This document shows positions 33,801 to 46,234 of a stretch of 64,000 bases of DNA, piece by piece. This DNA is from Porites lobata (lineage: Eukaryota; Cnidaria; Anthozoa; Scleractinia; Poritidae). The notes beneath the pieces were generated by a model. That model saw only the letters and a program-made list of their open reading frames with translations, had not been told where the DNA came from and made no database searches. The DNA is taken from positions 2,323,501 to 2,387,500 of the forward strand of contig CALNXK010000009.1 of NCBI GenBank assembly GCA_942486035.1, in the 5' to 3' direction. The number at the start of each line of letters is the position of its first letter. Position 1 is the first letter of the stretch. The position numbers and the translations under genes were made by a program.

Positions 33801-36525
33801 CTCATTTCCAACTTCTTGCTTGGTGTCTGAATATTAAATGATGTATCAGTCTCATATAGTCTGATATATCCACATACAAATCCTCCAAACTGGTCTTCAT
33901 ACATTTCCTTAGAGAATGAGTTAAGAGAATTTGATAAAAGATCAAGGTATTTTCTCTTTGGTGATCATTTTATTAATTCTCATAACCTAATCTCTTAACA
34001 ATGTATGGATAGTGTTAAGAGAATATTGATGTTGGTCACCATTGGGACTTAAAGGGTTAACAAGCATGACATGTTTCTTTTTCAAGTGGATTAAGTGACT
34101 ACACTATCCTGACTTCAAAATTTTGCCCTGAAATTTCGTTGGTGCATAAACTAAGCAGTATTTGTTTAGATGTGAAATACGCTTTTCTAAAGCCAGATTC
34201 AAATCATCATTTTTGCATCAAAGAAGCCAACTTCAAGTGGAGAAATAGGTAAACAATATGTTGCATCCACAACAATGCTTGTTCAGTTTTTAAATTGCCT
34301 CATTTTTCTTGACACCGGACGATACACAATCTCCAAGTAAGGTGTAATATTATGTAGTTAATTTAGTGGCAAAATTGCCAGCACTGTACAATGTATATGG
34401 CTACTCACAGTCTTAGGTACAGACTGGCGACAATGTAGTCACACTAAGAGCGTCCAAGACAGTATTATAAACATTGCATTTCTGCTAAATTTGGTGAATT
34501 CCTAACTTTTGGTGTATTCTCTAGTTCTCCGAAAGACCTCAGCTAAATGCTACACTTACAGTTCTCCTCTACACACTATAGAGTCATGTGTACGACATTC
34601 AACCAAAGAAGGTTTGATTATGATTTGGCAGCTTGCATGTCAACATATATATGCCAGTATCTCATATCAAACAGAAAATGTTTGGAACCAAGCTGAGCTT
34701 GCTACAAAGTAGGCAAAAAACATTGACCTAATGAAGATATTATAGATAAGTCAAAATTAAACGCAGTTGTAAATAGTGCTCCATGTGTTGCATTCAATTG
34801 CTGATGACCTTCCCCTGGGTAAAAGTTACAGTAGTTTCTAATTGTGTACCAGTATTGTAAGAGAAATTATAAACACTCTCTTTATATAAATTCTCACACT
34901 TATTATACCATAGCATTTACAATGCCATTTGAGAAGGCTTCATTTTAAAACTCTTCCAAAGCATAAGGCACAGAGCAGGGGGGGCAGGGGGTCCCGAGCC
35001 CCCCCCAACCCAAACAAAAATTTGTATTTGACAATACCTGTGACGTAGAGCGCACATATTAGAGACCTTTAGCATCAGGTTTTTCATGGAAAACCGCAAA
35101 CCACAAACCGCAGAATGTCATGTGACCACTGCCTTGCAGTCATGTTTGCAGTTTGTAGTTCACGTTTGAACTGCAGGAGAGGCTTCTAGCAGTAAGTGAT
35201 TTATGGCAAGGTGTTTTTTTCTTCGTGACTAGGGAGCCCAGGCTTCATAAGCCTTCTGGTGTCTTCTGGCCTCCCTTGCCAACTTACAATTCCTATATGT
35301 ATTCTTGTGTTGTATTATATTTTGGCTAAATAAAAATGAACTGAACTGAACTAAACTGGACGCCTTGCTAAAATCTGAAATCTCAGCAACGTGAAACTTC
35401 AAATGCATAACTGCGAACTGCGATTTGCGGTTTCTCATGAAAAACCTGATGCTAAAGGTCTCTATTCTGCCCTCAGACAACTCCAGAACTACCTGAGAAA
35501 CACCATGAAGCAGGGCCACCTGAACAACAGCCTAGTCACAAATCGATTACGGAAACACTAGACACTTTGAAGAGAGGTTTGATTGTGCCAAAGAACAATG
35601 CAAAGGGCATTTGGAAAATCTGAGTAGGGGTATGTGAATGGAAGATGAGCTCCCCACCCTGCCCCACGTTTCAAAACGTTTTGCAGCCTCTGCAAGGAGA
35701 ATGCATGGTTCTTGTCGTGTTGTCATGGGAAGTAATGGTATTTCAAACAATTAGCCCATGTTGACTGATGCGCTAAAAACTGTCATCAATTAAGTCTGCC
35801 TGAGTACTAACTACTTCATATAGTTATTAAAATGTAATAATATACATAAAAACTACAACAATATCGTTCACTGACAAAAGGAATAACAACTTACCCTTAA
35901 GAGGAACGTCATCAACTTCAACGCACAATTCAATAACTTGAGTTAGCACTGCTCCGCAGCGTCCTATGTCGCGAAGCTCCGCCAGTAAGCTGGCGAGATT
36001 GTTTAAAATAAGTAGCTGAGTCTTCTTATCGCCAAGTTCCTGGAAAATTTCAGCAGCCTGCTGATAAAATTCAGCGGCTTTTTTAATTTCACCGCGATTC
36101 GTACAATCATTGCCCAGTTTAAGGAGAGTTTCCCCTCGCATTTCTTCATTTCCTTGCGTCTTATATTCCTCTGCGGCGATTTCAAAGTATTTTACAGCCT
36201 CATGTACCTCGCCAAGAGCATCATACGCTGTTGCTAAATTGTATTGCAAATCCGCATAGTTTGTAACGCCATCTGATTCCTTTTCTGGAGGAAAAGCTTT
36301 GAGCAAAAATTCGACACCTCGTTTAGCATCACCCCTCGCGACGTAACATGCTCCTAAGTTGAAATAGCACGCTCTTTCAGTAAAGCCCTCCTTGAGATCC
36401 TCCGCAAGTTGGACAGCCTTTTCAAACGAACTACAGGCCTCTTCGATGTTTCCTTTGGCAAGTTCTTCGTGGCCTTGTCTCGTCGCTCCGTCAATCTCGT
36501 CTGAAATCACCTTAGAACTGTTCAT
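30806..36525 (-). CDS. TTC24: TTC24-like tetratricopeptide repeat protein
   Basis: Three minus-strand exons, 36525-35895, 33089-32874 and 31821-30806, join in phase (1, 1) to 620 residues plus stop. The human protein has about 582. Residues 15-400 are TPR helices. Family blocks matching human TTC24 in order are ACYFNLGACYVARGD, NLGAVYNQLKEYNKAMDCH, QSQLGDHNKAG, and WQAYEGLAAVSFL. The region after about residue 410 is charged, serine-rich and disordered, ending in CVIQ; human TTC24 also ends in a short hydrophobic tail. TTC24 has no established biochemical role; TPR arrays usually scaffold protein complexes. The large ORF over the last exon continues past the acceptor to 31891, but those codons are intron. 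Intron 1 (2.8 kb) is full of transposons. The gene is head-to-head with SSR2. Confidence 0.85.
32270..32357. repeat. 88-bp hairpin in TTC24 intron 2
   Basis: ATGGCCGTGCAGAGATAC pairs with GTATCTCCAAGCTGCCAT, and CTCTTCGAGTGTTGAAA pairs with its inverse. It is a near-perfect hairpin, probably a MITE remnant. Confidence 0.65.
32370..32553. mobile_element. Short TIR element in TTC24 intron 2
   Basis: TTATTATACAAACACCAATG at the left is inverted as CATTGGTGTTTATATAATAA at the right. Length is about 184 bp, with no coding capacity. Confidence 0.6.
33350..33605. mobile_element. Diverged right half of the CAGGGGCACCC element
   Basis: It ends CGTTGTTGGGTGCCCCGCG, the right terminus of the family at 1994 and 3141. 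TTCGAAAAGGCTC and related motifs match only loosely. It is an old, truncated copy in TTC24 intron 1. Confidence 0.45.
35060..35464. mobile_element. 405-bp TIR element in TTC24 intron 1
   Basis: TAGAGACCTTTAGCATCAGG at the left matches the inverse of CCTGATGCTAAAGGTCTCTA at the right. Pairing extends into TTTTTCATG and ACCGCAAA. It has no coding capacity. Confidence 0.75.
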
Positions 36526-36940
36526 TTTTAAGCAGACATCTTCAAATCAACTCAGAAGACTGATCGACAAAGACCAATGGGATAACAGTACTACGGCAAC
36601 ACATGGGGAAGAAATTAATAAAAGTCGCACCCCCTTAAAAGATTACATGTAAAATCGTTCTTGAGCGTGAAGAAATCTGTGCAAGCTTGCTCAAAGGTGA
36701 GAGAACAAATCTCCCGATCGTGTTCCATACATGATCCAATTTCTTTGAGCTCTGACAAGAGCTTTGTTTTGTTGAAACTGGTTGTGAAGTGACGTTGCCT
36801 CATCGCCGGCTCAACTCATCCCCACAGAGTCATGCGCGTGGCTTGGCCTCGTTCTCGAACACGTCACCTTTCTTTCTCCTTTTCTTTCTTTCTTCGATAT
36901 CCGGCAGGACAAACGGTGTTAGGGGCAAATTATTGCAGAA
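36526..36940. promoter_or_regulatory. Divergent promoter region, TTC24 / SSR2
   Basis: The start codons of TTC24 (minus) and SSR2 (plus) are 415 bp apart and point away from each other. A pyrimidine-rich run (about 36868-36898) and CATGCGCG at 36831 lie toward SSR2. No TATA box is obvious. Short ORFs here are probably untranslated leader. Confidence 0.5.
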
Positions 36941-39900
36941 ATGAAAGTGGTATGTTGAATTTCCTGATCGTATATCTATCTGCATGTGAGACCATGAAAG
37001 AAAATGTAATCCGAGTTTTCATTTTAATCACCGATCCGGGAAGAATGGTGAATTTTTTAGCTAACAGGATTTCAAGGTTCGCTCACGTGTTGCTTTGTTT
37101 ATGCTGGCTTATGAACATTGAAGTAAACACGTAAAGGGTATAAATTATCTCTGATTCAAGACACGTGCAGCACAGGTCTCGAAAACCTCCCTACTTCCAC
37201 ACTACAGCAACTGGATGTTAAAAAAATAAGTAAATATAATTGAAAACATAAGATGATCGTAGGGAGTCTAACTTCTTGCACTCTGTAAGATCTTTGAGTG
37301 CAAGCTCGTGCCATGCTCTTGATTGTCGTTAAATTGATTTGTCTTTTTTTGTTGTTGTTTTTTAACTAAGCAATCTTCTCTGGTGTAAGTGAGACTCATC
37401 AACGAAAAGGGGGAGGCTCTCCTGGAAAATTTAAATGGCAATGGGCTTCATGTTTCCTGAAACATTTGCACTGTTCAGACCAGAATTTGTGATTTATTGC
37501 TCACACAGTGAAATACAGCCTGCCAAACTAGCCTATCATGGTCTGAGTACTAACTGAAAGGAAAAATAAACAGACTTATCTACCCACTGCTGAGATATAA
37601 CAGCCACCGATATGTAGACCTAAGCCCTTTACTGCCCAGCTAAATGAGCCACTGAGTATACTGTTTAAGACTTAACATGCACAGATAATGTGGGGCATTT
37701 CCAACTTTGTTACAGGGTTGTCACTAAGATTTCAAGTTGCTGGGTAAATAAAACAAGTAGGCGGTGAATCAAACGGCTAGGGATTTCTTTTGGTTCTATT
37801 TTTCTTCTATTTTCCAATAAAAGTAGCGGGGGGCCACTCTCTTAGTAGCCGGGGAAAATCCCCGGCCCCCGGCTCTTAATGACAACCCTGTTCTTAAGAA
37901 AAGAAAAAATGACAAATGCACACAAATTTCCAGCAAGGGCAAGGGGATGCATGGAAATGGGCATGCTTGGAATTGGCTGAACAATTGACTCCAGTGATGA
38001 AAAAGTCTGGGTAGTTGTCATTTTTGTGTCTCACGTGTTTTACTTGACAGACTTAGAAAAAAAAGAGACTGCGTGTAGTCTATAGGATCTGGAATTGAGT
38101 GTGTTTTTTTTTATTTTGTCTCTTAAGTAAAGCAGTTCAGGTCTGAAATAGGGTATGCTGGAAAATTTAAAATTTTATGTGGTTGCAATTCGTGTGTTAA
38201 GAGATAAACAAGTGTTTTGGTTAATTCAAAGTCACAATTTTGGATGCTTGTGTTTAGCATTTGATGCACATCAGTCATCAACAGCTTTCCTCCCTGAATT
38301 GAAATTATCTATGCCCTTCTAGTCTCTTCTCAAACCCTGAGATATAATAAACATCTTACTAATGTTGTTTTCTCAATGCATACCGTAAATTACAGACCCT
38401 TGTTTACAGTACAGACCTCAAACTTAAATAGTATGAGGTTTATATCTGGTTGCTTGTTTGGCTTGACAGTGCATTCAGGAAAGCCAGATCTTTTGTTAGT
38501 TGGTTAAAAGTGACCAAGCATTCTGTTGCTTAACCACTTTTTACTTAGTTTTAATTGTTTTTGTTTCCAGGTTTTACTTTGCTTTCTTATTGGAGCCTTT
38601 ATAGGATTTTCCCTTAGTGCTGAAGGAGATTCAAGTGCCAGGCTTCTTGTCTCAAAAAATATTCTGAACCAGTATGTTGTGGAGGGAAAAGAGTTAACAG
38701 TCCATTATAACATCTTCAATGTTGGAAGTGGGTAAGTTTTTAACGTACACTAAGATGTAAGATTTCATTCTGTGCTAAAATAGAGTGATTTTAGCTACCA
38801 GTAAGTATAGTATTAAAACTTTGTGTATGACCATGGACAAATTTCCTGTTTTGTTGTTGCATGCAAATTTCTCTATCCCTTCACTTGCTGTATACAGCAC
38901 GCAAGAGCCCTGTGGTAATGTAGGTAAAGTTGATGATAATTATGTTCACATGACCACACATGTTGGGATCACAGGTAACAATAATTTATTATCTTTTTTT
39001 TAAGGAAAGCAAGGAAAAGCTTGCATCAATTCCTTGCTCTTTTTCACATATCCCAGTGCTGTGAAAGAGTCCAGAAATCTGCCTGTATTTGCAGGGGAGG
39101 AAAACTCATCAATACCCCAAATTGAAGAGCTTTTCCTTGACAAATCTAAAATGCACTTTAAAAGAAATTCAACTTACTTTACCTCTTTAATGCCATCCTG
39201 CCAGACAGACAAAGCACATCAGTTAAAATTCATCACTGACGGGATGGGGGCTCTTGTAGGAATGGAAAATTAATCCACCCATATCCCAAAGATGAGAACT
39301 TTTCCTTGGGCTAACAACACACTATTAAAGATAAAAATTAATAATTTTATCATTTTCGATTTCCCTTCCTGTCCCATCTAAACTTGCAGTACATTGTTGT
39401 GTAAATGTTATGCTTTGACTTTTTGTAACAATATTATTGTTTGCATCACCAGTCCAGCCACATCAGTGTCTTTGGCAGACAATTCCTTTCCAGCAGATGA
39501 ATTCAAGGTTCTTCATGGTCTGTTGTCCGTAAAGTGGAAAGTTATTGCTCCGTATCCTTTTAATACTATAGTATTGTTTGTGAGTTCTGAATACCTCTAG
39601 AGTCAATTATGAAGAAAGAAATATATAGTTCACGCTTTTGTGTCCATAGAAGAAATCTTATGATTTTAGCATTTAAATGAAAAGTCAGTTGGTAGCAGTA
39701 CTTTTTCACTGTACACCATTATTTTGTGTGTTTTTTTTTTGTATTTTACGAAACAAAATCTGGAATGATAGAAAATCAGATGGTGAATTTTGAGCCTGGG
39801 GAATACATGAGAAAGGTGGTTTTTCAGTCAGTGACACAGGTGGCTCAGAAGAAAAAATCTGAGCACTCCCTATTCATGACCATCTTTCTACTAGTCCAGA

Positions 39901-40104
39901 TGCTCTACCACTGAGCTACAGGACACATTTAGGATATGGCTTGATTTCATCTTGTTTCTTGGCCTGGTAATATGTAATTGCCATGAAAGAGTAACAATCA
40001 TTTTCACCTCTACTCCTGGCTGAATTCTGGGAGTAAAAAATAAATAAATTTGATTTGATACTACTACATGAGAAATTTCTACAAGTTGATTGGCTTAGAG
40101 CAGT

Positions 40105-40137
<33 letters not shown>

Positions 40138-42684
40138 GAAAATTACAAACCTTTTGCAGTAGTACTATAAACAAATAATAGCATGATTTTTAGGTGGTAT
40201 TTGGCATAAATACCACTCATGATATTTCAAAGTTGTCTCAAATTTCAAAATTACATGAACAATATCAAAATATCACTTGTGGTATTTATGCCAAATATCA
40301 ATACAAATCATGCTATTACCTATACTAATCTGTTCTAATTTCCCATCAGTGTTTTGATGATCAGGCAAGTCTTAAGCATAGCTCCTAACCATTGTTTTCT
40401 ATCTATTAAAAGCATACTGGTATTTAGGTTGTGGTTAAATTTTCATTCTTGGTTCAAATTTTATTTTCCTTTGTTTTTGGGTGTGATAATGTATGATAAT
40501 GAACTTAAACTAAGCCAAGTGAAATGTAAACCAAGGATGAAATTGAACCACAATGCGTTACAGTTACTAGACACTCACTTACAGTAGAATTACTTTCTTT
40601 GAAAAACATCTGAGTTGTGATAGTAATTATTTTAGCAGTAATTTTTCCTTGACTAAACGATCAGTGGAGCTAATGTTTCTCACACATTAATTCTTGAACC
40701 TAAGAAGTCTGGAGTATTCAACTTCACGTCTGCTCAGGTGTCATACAAGGCTTCTGAGGACGCAACAGATCCTCAGGTACATGACGGCCAGTCAACAGAC
40801 AATGTTCAGCCAGAATGGCGACTTGACTGGCCAAAAACTTCACTCGCTGGTCATGATGACCAGGTTCACATGCACTGTCATTCTTGAAAATACAGCCAAA
40901 TCCTCACCTGTAAATCTTAGATGTTGTCTCTTTGTAAAAATTAAATTACGTTAATAAATAGAAAACTCTTCAAGGATAAGTTAAGAAGTCAGAATGATAC
41001 TAGACCAAGCCAAAATTTCTTTGGCCGGTACGTCGTGTCTGGCCATTGATCATCTGAAATTTATTTTGAGCCCTGGAAATTTACTATAGAATAACTAAAA
41101 CTGCCTCACTTTTTTTATTAACATGTTTATAAAAAAGTTTGTCCTACGAGGGAAAAAGCTAATCAAGAGGGCTCACGTTGAAATATACGTGCTCAACAAT
41201 GAGTAAAGTCAAGTTGAAAATGGCAGGAATTAACAAAACAAGAAGCAAACGATAACCAATGTAATATAGTCATGCCGCATTAATTCAGACACTGAGGGGA
41301 TAATAGAAAGCATCTGTATTAACGGGATGTCAGAGAAAATGTCAGAGCTTTCTTGCCCCATGAATAAAGCAAACTGTCCATAATAATTAGGTGTCAGTAT
41401 TAAGTGGGTGCAAATAAAGCTAGCCTGCCTTGCAGGCATTTTTAGGGGAGCTCGTTTTTCATCCCTCCCCACAAACGCCTGCTCAGCTGAAAACAACATT
41501 CCTTTCCCATTGTTTTATTTGCGTGGTAAGTGACCAATAAGCAGTTGTGCAATAAAGTGTTGACAGGCTAAACGCGACTAAACCGTGACCCTAGAATTAC
41601 CGTTTTCCTTCTTTTCTTTCCTTCGCTAAGGTTATGAAGGGCATGGAGTATTCTAAAATTTGACTAAATCTTATTTTTGCTGTTCTGAATCTAACATTTA
41701 TTAGAGGTCAGAAAGTTTTTCCAGTGTTTCATGCAGATCGAGTAATTATCAGATTACCTTGCGGTCAAGGTCAACTTTCCAGAATTTGGAAAGTACAATG
41801 TGATTGGCTAAGCATGGGAAAGGAATGTTGTCTTCGGTTGAGCAAGCGTTTGTGGGGAGGGATGAAAAACGTGCTCCCCTAAATATGCCTGCATGGGAGG
41901 CTACCATAAAGCGGGCTTGGAATGTATAAAATCAATGCTTTGGAATTAGCATCTTGATGCTGTATGTTAAGCTAGACCAAGAGTTTTCTTTTTTATGCTT
42001 ATTAATGCCATATAGTACCAAACAAAACAGGTTCAATGTTTTTTCAGACTGTATATTCTACAATGCCAGGAGAGGGAGGAATTATGCCTCAGCAGGAATA
42101 TGATCGCAAGCACTCACCACATCTAGTAAGTGGGGCTTTTCCATGACTGGCAACTCATTAGGTGCGGTTACACTAGACCTTTCCCCAAAGCTCCCCTTGG
42201 GGAAATAGTTGGGTTCACTTTGGGTGTTGATCACTTTTGTGTTTTCACTCATCGTGCAAGCATTGTTTGGAATTGCTTACCTAGCCAGTTAAAGTCCAAG
42301 CCTAGTTACTCTTCACTCAAGGCTAACATTAAGAAATTCTCTAAATGCATTAACCAAATTCCTTTCAGCACGAACTCTACTGCAACCAATAATAATAGTG
42401 ATGAATTTATATATTATTGATATCTGGTTTATTACTAGTCATTTTAATTAGTCATCCTTCTATCTGTCATTTGTAAAATTGTCTAAGTCAACTTAATTTC
42501 AATTTATATATTTATTTTTACATAGTTATCTTAAGCTTATCTATTTATTTGTTTATTATTTCTATTTATTACTATTTATATTAGGATATATTTTTAGATG
42601 TTAATTCATTATAGTGTAACATAGATAGCAGGTCCACAGCAGTTATTTGCTTTATCAAATAAAGGATGTATGCTGGGGTGGGAA

Positions 42685-42724
<40 letters not shown>

Positions 42725-43576
42725 TCGCTGTGAAGGGTATGGTTTTCAGGCAGTTTACTCTAGGATAGGGTATATAAATCAGAGCGTGTGGGTCTAGAAC
42801 AGGGTATCATTTTTCAGGAAACTGATCAGTTGGTTGAAGATGTTATGTAGACTAGGGATTGTGGTATAAGGTTTTGTTTTGGCTAGACTGTGCTAGTGAC
42901 CTCAGTAGTTTCTGGAAAACAGCTGCCCTAGGATAGGGGGGATTTGGGGAGTTTACTCTAGTATAGGGTAGCAAAATTCAGCTCAACTAGCTCTGGTATA
43001 GGTTAAGGGTTCCAGGGTCCCAGCGGCACACCCTCGCCGCGGAAGGGGAAAACGGGCAACAAAAAACTTGCAACTTGTTTCGAAACATTGCTGCTGAAAA
43101 GTGTTGAAAAGTTATGTTGCGTGTTCAAATCTGCTTTGCAACAGTTTAGGTCGTTGTAGAGATTAGTTCTACTTTTTGCGACAAAATCTGTACATGTAGG
43201 CTTTTTCCCGGCCCCAAGGCGAGTGACAGTCAGTATTCACGCAACTTGCAACATTTGTTGAGAGACAGGTTTGAACGTGGGTGACAACATCGCTTCTCAC
43301 TCTTTTTTCAGCAATGTTTAGAAACTTGTTACGCGTATTTGTTGCCCGTCTTAACTTGGCTTTAAAAATTAATATACAGTGAGCAGCACAGTGAAGTACA
43401 ATTTATCAGTCTGCACATTTTCAAGCATCAGACCGTACTAATTTCTACTCTTTTGTTTTTAACAGGTTGATTGGGGTCTGTTTAGTCTTATGTCTCTTCC
43501 CACTATCCTTATACCGTTTCTTGTCTGGTTCCGAAGTCACTCCAAGTATGAAAATTTCAAGGCCAAAAAGAACTAA
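36941..43576 (+). CDS. SSR2: Translocon-associated protein subunit beta (SSR2/TRAP-beta)
   Basis: Six exons, 36941-36949, 38571-38731, 39453-39551, 40665-40776, 42048-42125 and 43466-43576, join in phase to 189 residues plus stop; human SSR2 has 183. The first exon encodes only MKV before a consensus GTATGT donor. A signal peptide (about residues 1-21, VLLCFLIGAFIGFSLS core) precedes the lumenal beta-sandwich with RLLVSKNILNQY, EGKELTVHYNIFNVGS and SFPADEF blocks. A single membrane helix (WGLFSLMSLPTILIPFLVWF) and a lysine-rich cytosolic tail ending KAKKN follow. TRAP sits beside Sec61 in the ER and assists translocation of some signal sequences. The NVS sequence in exon 4 is a candidate glycosylation site conserved in the family. 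Introns hold a LINE fragment and several MITEs. Confidence 0.95.
37713..37890. mobile_element. 178-bp CAGGGTTGTCA MITE in SSR2 intron 1
   Basis: Left CAGGGTTGTCACTAAGA and right TCTTAATGACAACCCTG are inverse complements with one mismatch. The CAGGG end suggests hAT, but no 8-bp duplication is clear. Confidence 0.7.
39850..39930 (-). repeat. tRNA-like fragment on minus strand, SSR2 intron 3
   Basis: The reverse strand reads TGTAGCTCAGTGGTAGAGCA, a good A-box, but I see no B-box at the expected spacing. It is probably a SINE head or tRNA pseudogene. Confidence 0.45.
40059..40325. mobile_element. Palindromic repeat, copy 2, SSR2 intron 3
   Basis: The sequence matches 25495-25790 in the same orientation, with a shortened middle. 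GGCATAAATACCA and its inverse mark the hairpin. Confidence 0.7.
41421..41903. mobile_element. 483-bp foldback element, TAGCCTGCC ends, 9-bp TSD
   Basis: Arms of about 95 bp pair: GCCTGCCTTGCAGGCATTTT and GGGGAGC at the left with their inverses at the right, including the GTTTGTGGGGAGGGATGAAA block. Flanks are AAATAAAGC and CCATAAAGC, 7 of 9 identical. Located in SSR2 intron 4. Confidence 0.75.
42150..42665 (+). pseudogene. 3' end of a LINE-type retroelement
   Basis: One frame encodes a peptide containing RASIVWNCLPSQLKSKPSYS and SLKANIKKF. This is typical of the last residues of a LINE reverse-transcriptase polyprotein, followed by a stop at 42418. An AT-rich 3' tail follows, ending with TTTATCAAATAAAGG. 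The rest of the element is missing. Located in SSR2 intron 5. Confidence 0.6.
42679..43035. repeat. GGGGTACTGCC / AGGGTAT dispersed repeat
   Basis: GGGGGGGGTACTGCCATATA is followed by recurrent GGATAGGGTAT and TTTACTCTAG motifs. It resembles 4370-4540 and, more distantly, 44180-44560. Located in SSR2 intron 5. Confidence 0.5.
43052..43349. mobile_element. 298-bp TIR element, ACGGGCAACAA ends
   Basis: ACGGGCAACAAAAAACTTGC pairs with the right end, which finishes TATTTGTTGCCCGT. Pairing extends to ACATTGCTG / CAGCAATGT. Located in SSR2 intron 5. Confidence 0.75.
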
Positions 43577-43688
43577 AGCTGCTAGGCAGAGTTGTGCGTC
43601 ATAGAGAGACGGACGAGGACAACTCTCATTACCGCGCTTCCTTGTTTGTTAACACGACGGAACATGCGCTACATACTAAATTAATTTT

Positions 43689-43694
43689 AATAAA
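43689..43694 (+). other. Likely SSR2 polyadenylation signal
   Basis: AATAAA lies about 113 bp past the SSR2 stop, a typical distance. Confidence 0.6.
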
Positions 43695-44179
43695 CTCTTT
43701 TCTCATATAACACGGTTTGGCTGTTGTAATGAATAGTGACTAGGTAGGCCTAGCCACAAAGTCTAAATTCTTGCTGAGGAATAACGACTAATACAAACTT
43801 ACCCTGAATGACAGATGTTTTTTCTCGCACGCGATGGGATGCTTCGGAGTTGGCCGGATGCCAACACCGAAGCTATGCCAAGCGGCCAAGCTAAAGTCCG
43901 AGTACGGGGCGCCACTTACACTTAACTGGAGCCAGGAACCGCGCATTAATAATCTCTAGCAACCAGAATAACACAAATTTTGTATCGGAAATCGAGTAGG
44001 AACGGAACTAATGGAATGTTTCGAGGTTATCCGAGGAGATCATATAATCTTCGACTAAATGACCCGCCATCTATTTATTTTTCTCAAAAGGCCAAGCTTT
44101 TTAAGTCTTAACGTTCCTTCTTTTACCCGAACAAGATTGTCCTCCCATTGTGCTTTCATACACTTGAAACTTTATATCC

Positions 44180-44560
44180 CGGAGGGGGTATTCTCTATAA
44201 TGGTTTATACGGGGAAGCTCCGCCCGAAAGGGGTACCTTATCAGGCTTCAGGTATATGAAAGGATAGGGATTTCACTAGCTGAAGTATATGAAAGGGTGG
44301 CGAAATATGTCATTGCGACCTGTGATAAGATCTAAAGGGGCTAACTGGCGCATTTTATGGCTGTGAAAAGACAAGAAAACTTTCTGGTTTAGAAATTTAC
44401 TCATATTTAAACGAGCGTGTATTTACAGCAATTACAAGGGATGCAGCCGTTCCAGACTAATATGTGAAAGGCGTACCATTTGTTAATGGAAAATATACGA
44501 AAGGGGTACCTTTAATGTCAAAAATGGTATATAAAGGGTAAAGGGTCGGACCTCGGGGCG
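44180..44560. repeat. Third, diverged GGGGTA repeat
   Basis: GGAGGGGGTATTCTCTATAA begins a segment with repeated AAAGGGGTACC and AAAGGGT motifs, in the style of the repeat at 42679. Confidence 0.4.
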
Positions 44561-46225
44561 GAACCTCTCAGTATAAAAGTACACAAGCGCTTTATAGAGT
44601 AAACACCCCAAAAATAGTGAATCAGATAGCGAATCTGTTGTATTTTAAGCACTTAATTTTAGAGAATCAACGGTCAAAGAAACATGCAGTGAGACTTAAT
44701 ATCCTCAGCGTTTAGGGTCTGTGCATTAATTATGAAGAGGTTATAAAATGAGTACAATACGATTAAAAGTCATCTCGAAACCTCCCCCCTACCCTGTACA
44801 ATAGCTGAACTAACTTCTTACCACCCCTCCCCCCGCCCCCCCGTTTAAAGCCGATAACTATGATACTACTGATTACAGCACCTCCCCTCCCCCCTCTTGG
44901 GAATAATTATACACTTCTGCATTGCACTTATTCCAGAAATTTGACAGTATACAGGAATTTAGACAAGGAGTTGTTTTCAAACTTTGTCCGGGCTTCTGTT
45001 TCAAATGACACCATTTCGAGAACCGAGAGGCCCCTGGTGTTTAAAACAGTTCCTGTAAGATTCGGTCCCACACAGACGTTTTAGGACTTCGTAACCCTCC
45101 CCCGTTAGTGGAGGCGAAACGCGCGCGTGACAGAGCCCTAAGAATGTCTGCGTGGGAGAGACAGGCTAAGGCCCTAACTGATGAATTAAGTACGGCAAAA
45201 GAGCGGCGTCTGAATCAATTTGGTGCGGCAGTTTTAGTCTGGTGCGGCAAAAGCATTAAGTTCGACAGAGTCTGTCGAACTTTTGTCGAACTTAACTTAG
45301 GTTCGACACACGGTACGCCGTCTGAATCAGATGTCGCGCCAGCGTCGCTCCAAAGTCGAACTTATTCAGTTAGGTTCGGCACATGAAAAGTACCCGTATG
45401 AACCAGGCCTGAGCGGCTGTTGGTTGGTTCAACGCATTCCTATAAAAAGCTACAAAAATGGATTGACGGAAAGAAGTTTTCCATGATTTGACTTGGCTCG
45501 ACTAGAACGATGCATTTTTTGACCTCAAGGAGTCAGTAAGCGAGTCCGGCCATGTTTCGACCTTCCGGCAACCACTGGCTGATAAAACAAATAAATATAC
45601 TTATGGAAAATACTTTTCAAGTTCAACCGAAAATCGCTCTGTTAGTTCAGTCTCGCTCGTTGTCAGTTTACTCTTTTTAAAAAAATCCGAGATATCACTC
45701 CTGGTTCTGAAAGTGTGTTGCTGAGTGAAGAAATTACATGTAACAATATAAGCTATTTCTTGTATAATGATCCTTTTAAAATATTTAATTAAAAACATTT
45801 TATATCTTTAAAATTCAAACAACTTTGCCAAAATTAACCGAAGACGTCACTTTGTTCTCGTACCATACGCGGTAGCAGAACGACTCGTCGGCGAAACGCG
45901 ACTGTTCAAGTGCTGAAGAAACCACAGGTTCAGGGAAATCGCTTTTGCTATTTTCTCAAATCATTCCCTGTTAGCGGGAAAAGACCACGAATTCAAGGGA
46001 ATGCAACACGGATTTTCTGTTTGGAGCATTCTGACCGTGGAAAAACCAATCTACCTTTTCCGTCGGACTCCACGCTGGAATTCGAGCCAGGTTAACCCAA
46101 TCAAATTCTTGTATTGTTGTTAGTTTGTTGCCGGGTATTCTTTTCGTCCGTAACCATTTCAAGTTCAAACGGAAACCGTTCTAACTGATGCAAGTTCATC
46201 GTAGACCCACTTGATACAGAAAAAA
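44561..46225. other. Spacer without recognised gene
   Basis: C-rich runs occur near 44825-44895. A GTCGAAC cluster with a small palindrome (GTTCGACAGAGTCTGTCGAAC region, 45260-45280) is probably a repeat. The ORF at 45108-45386 overlaps it, and I do not support it as a gene. Confidence 0.4.
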
Positions 46226-46234
46226 TTGACTCTG

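Noticed and set aside
38045..38085. Solo AGACTGCGTGTAGTCTA end of the 28460-type foldback family
   Set aside because: Only one arm is visible and no partner arm or duplication was found, so it is not listed as an element.
45108..45386. Plus-strand ORF rich in Arg and Ala
   Set aside because: It overlaps a GTCGAAC-rich repeat, has no domain I recognise and no splice context.
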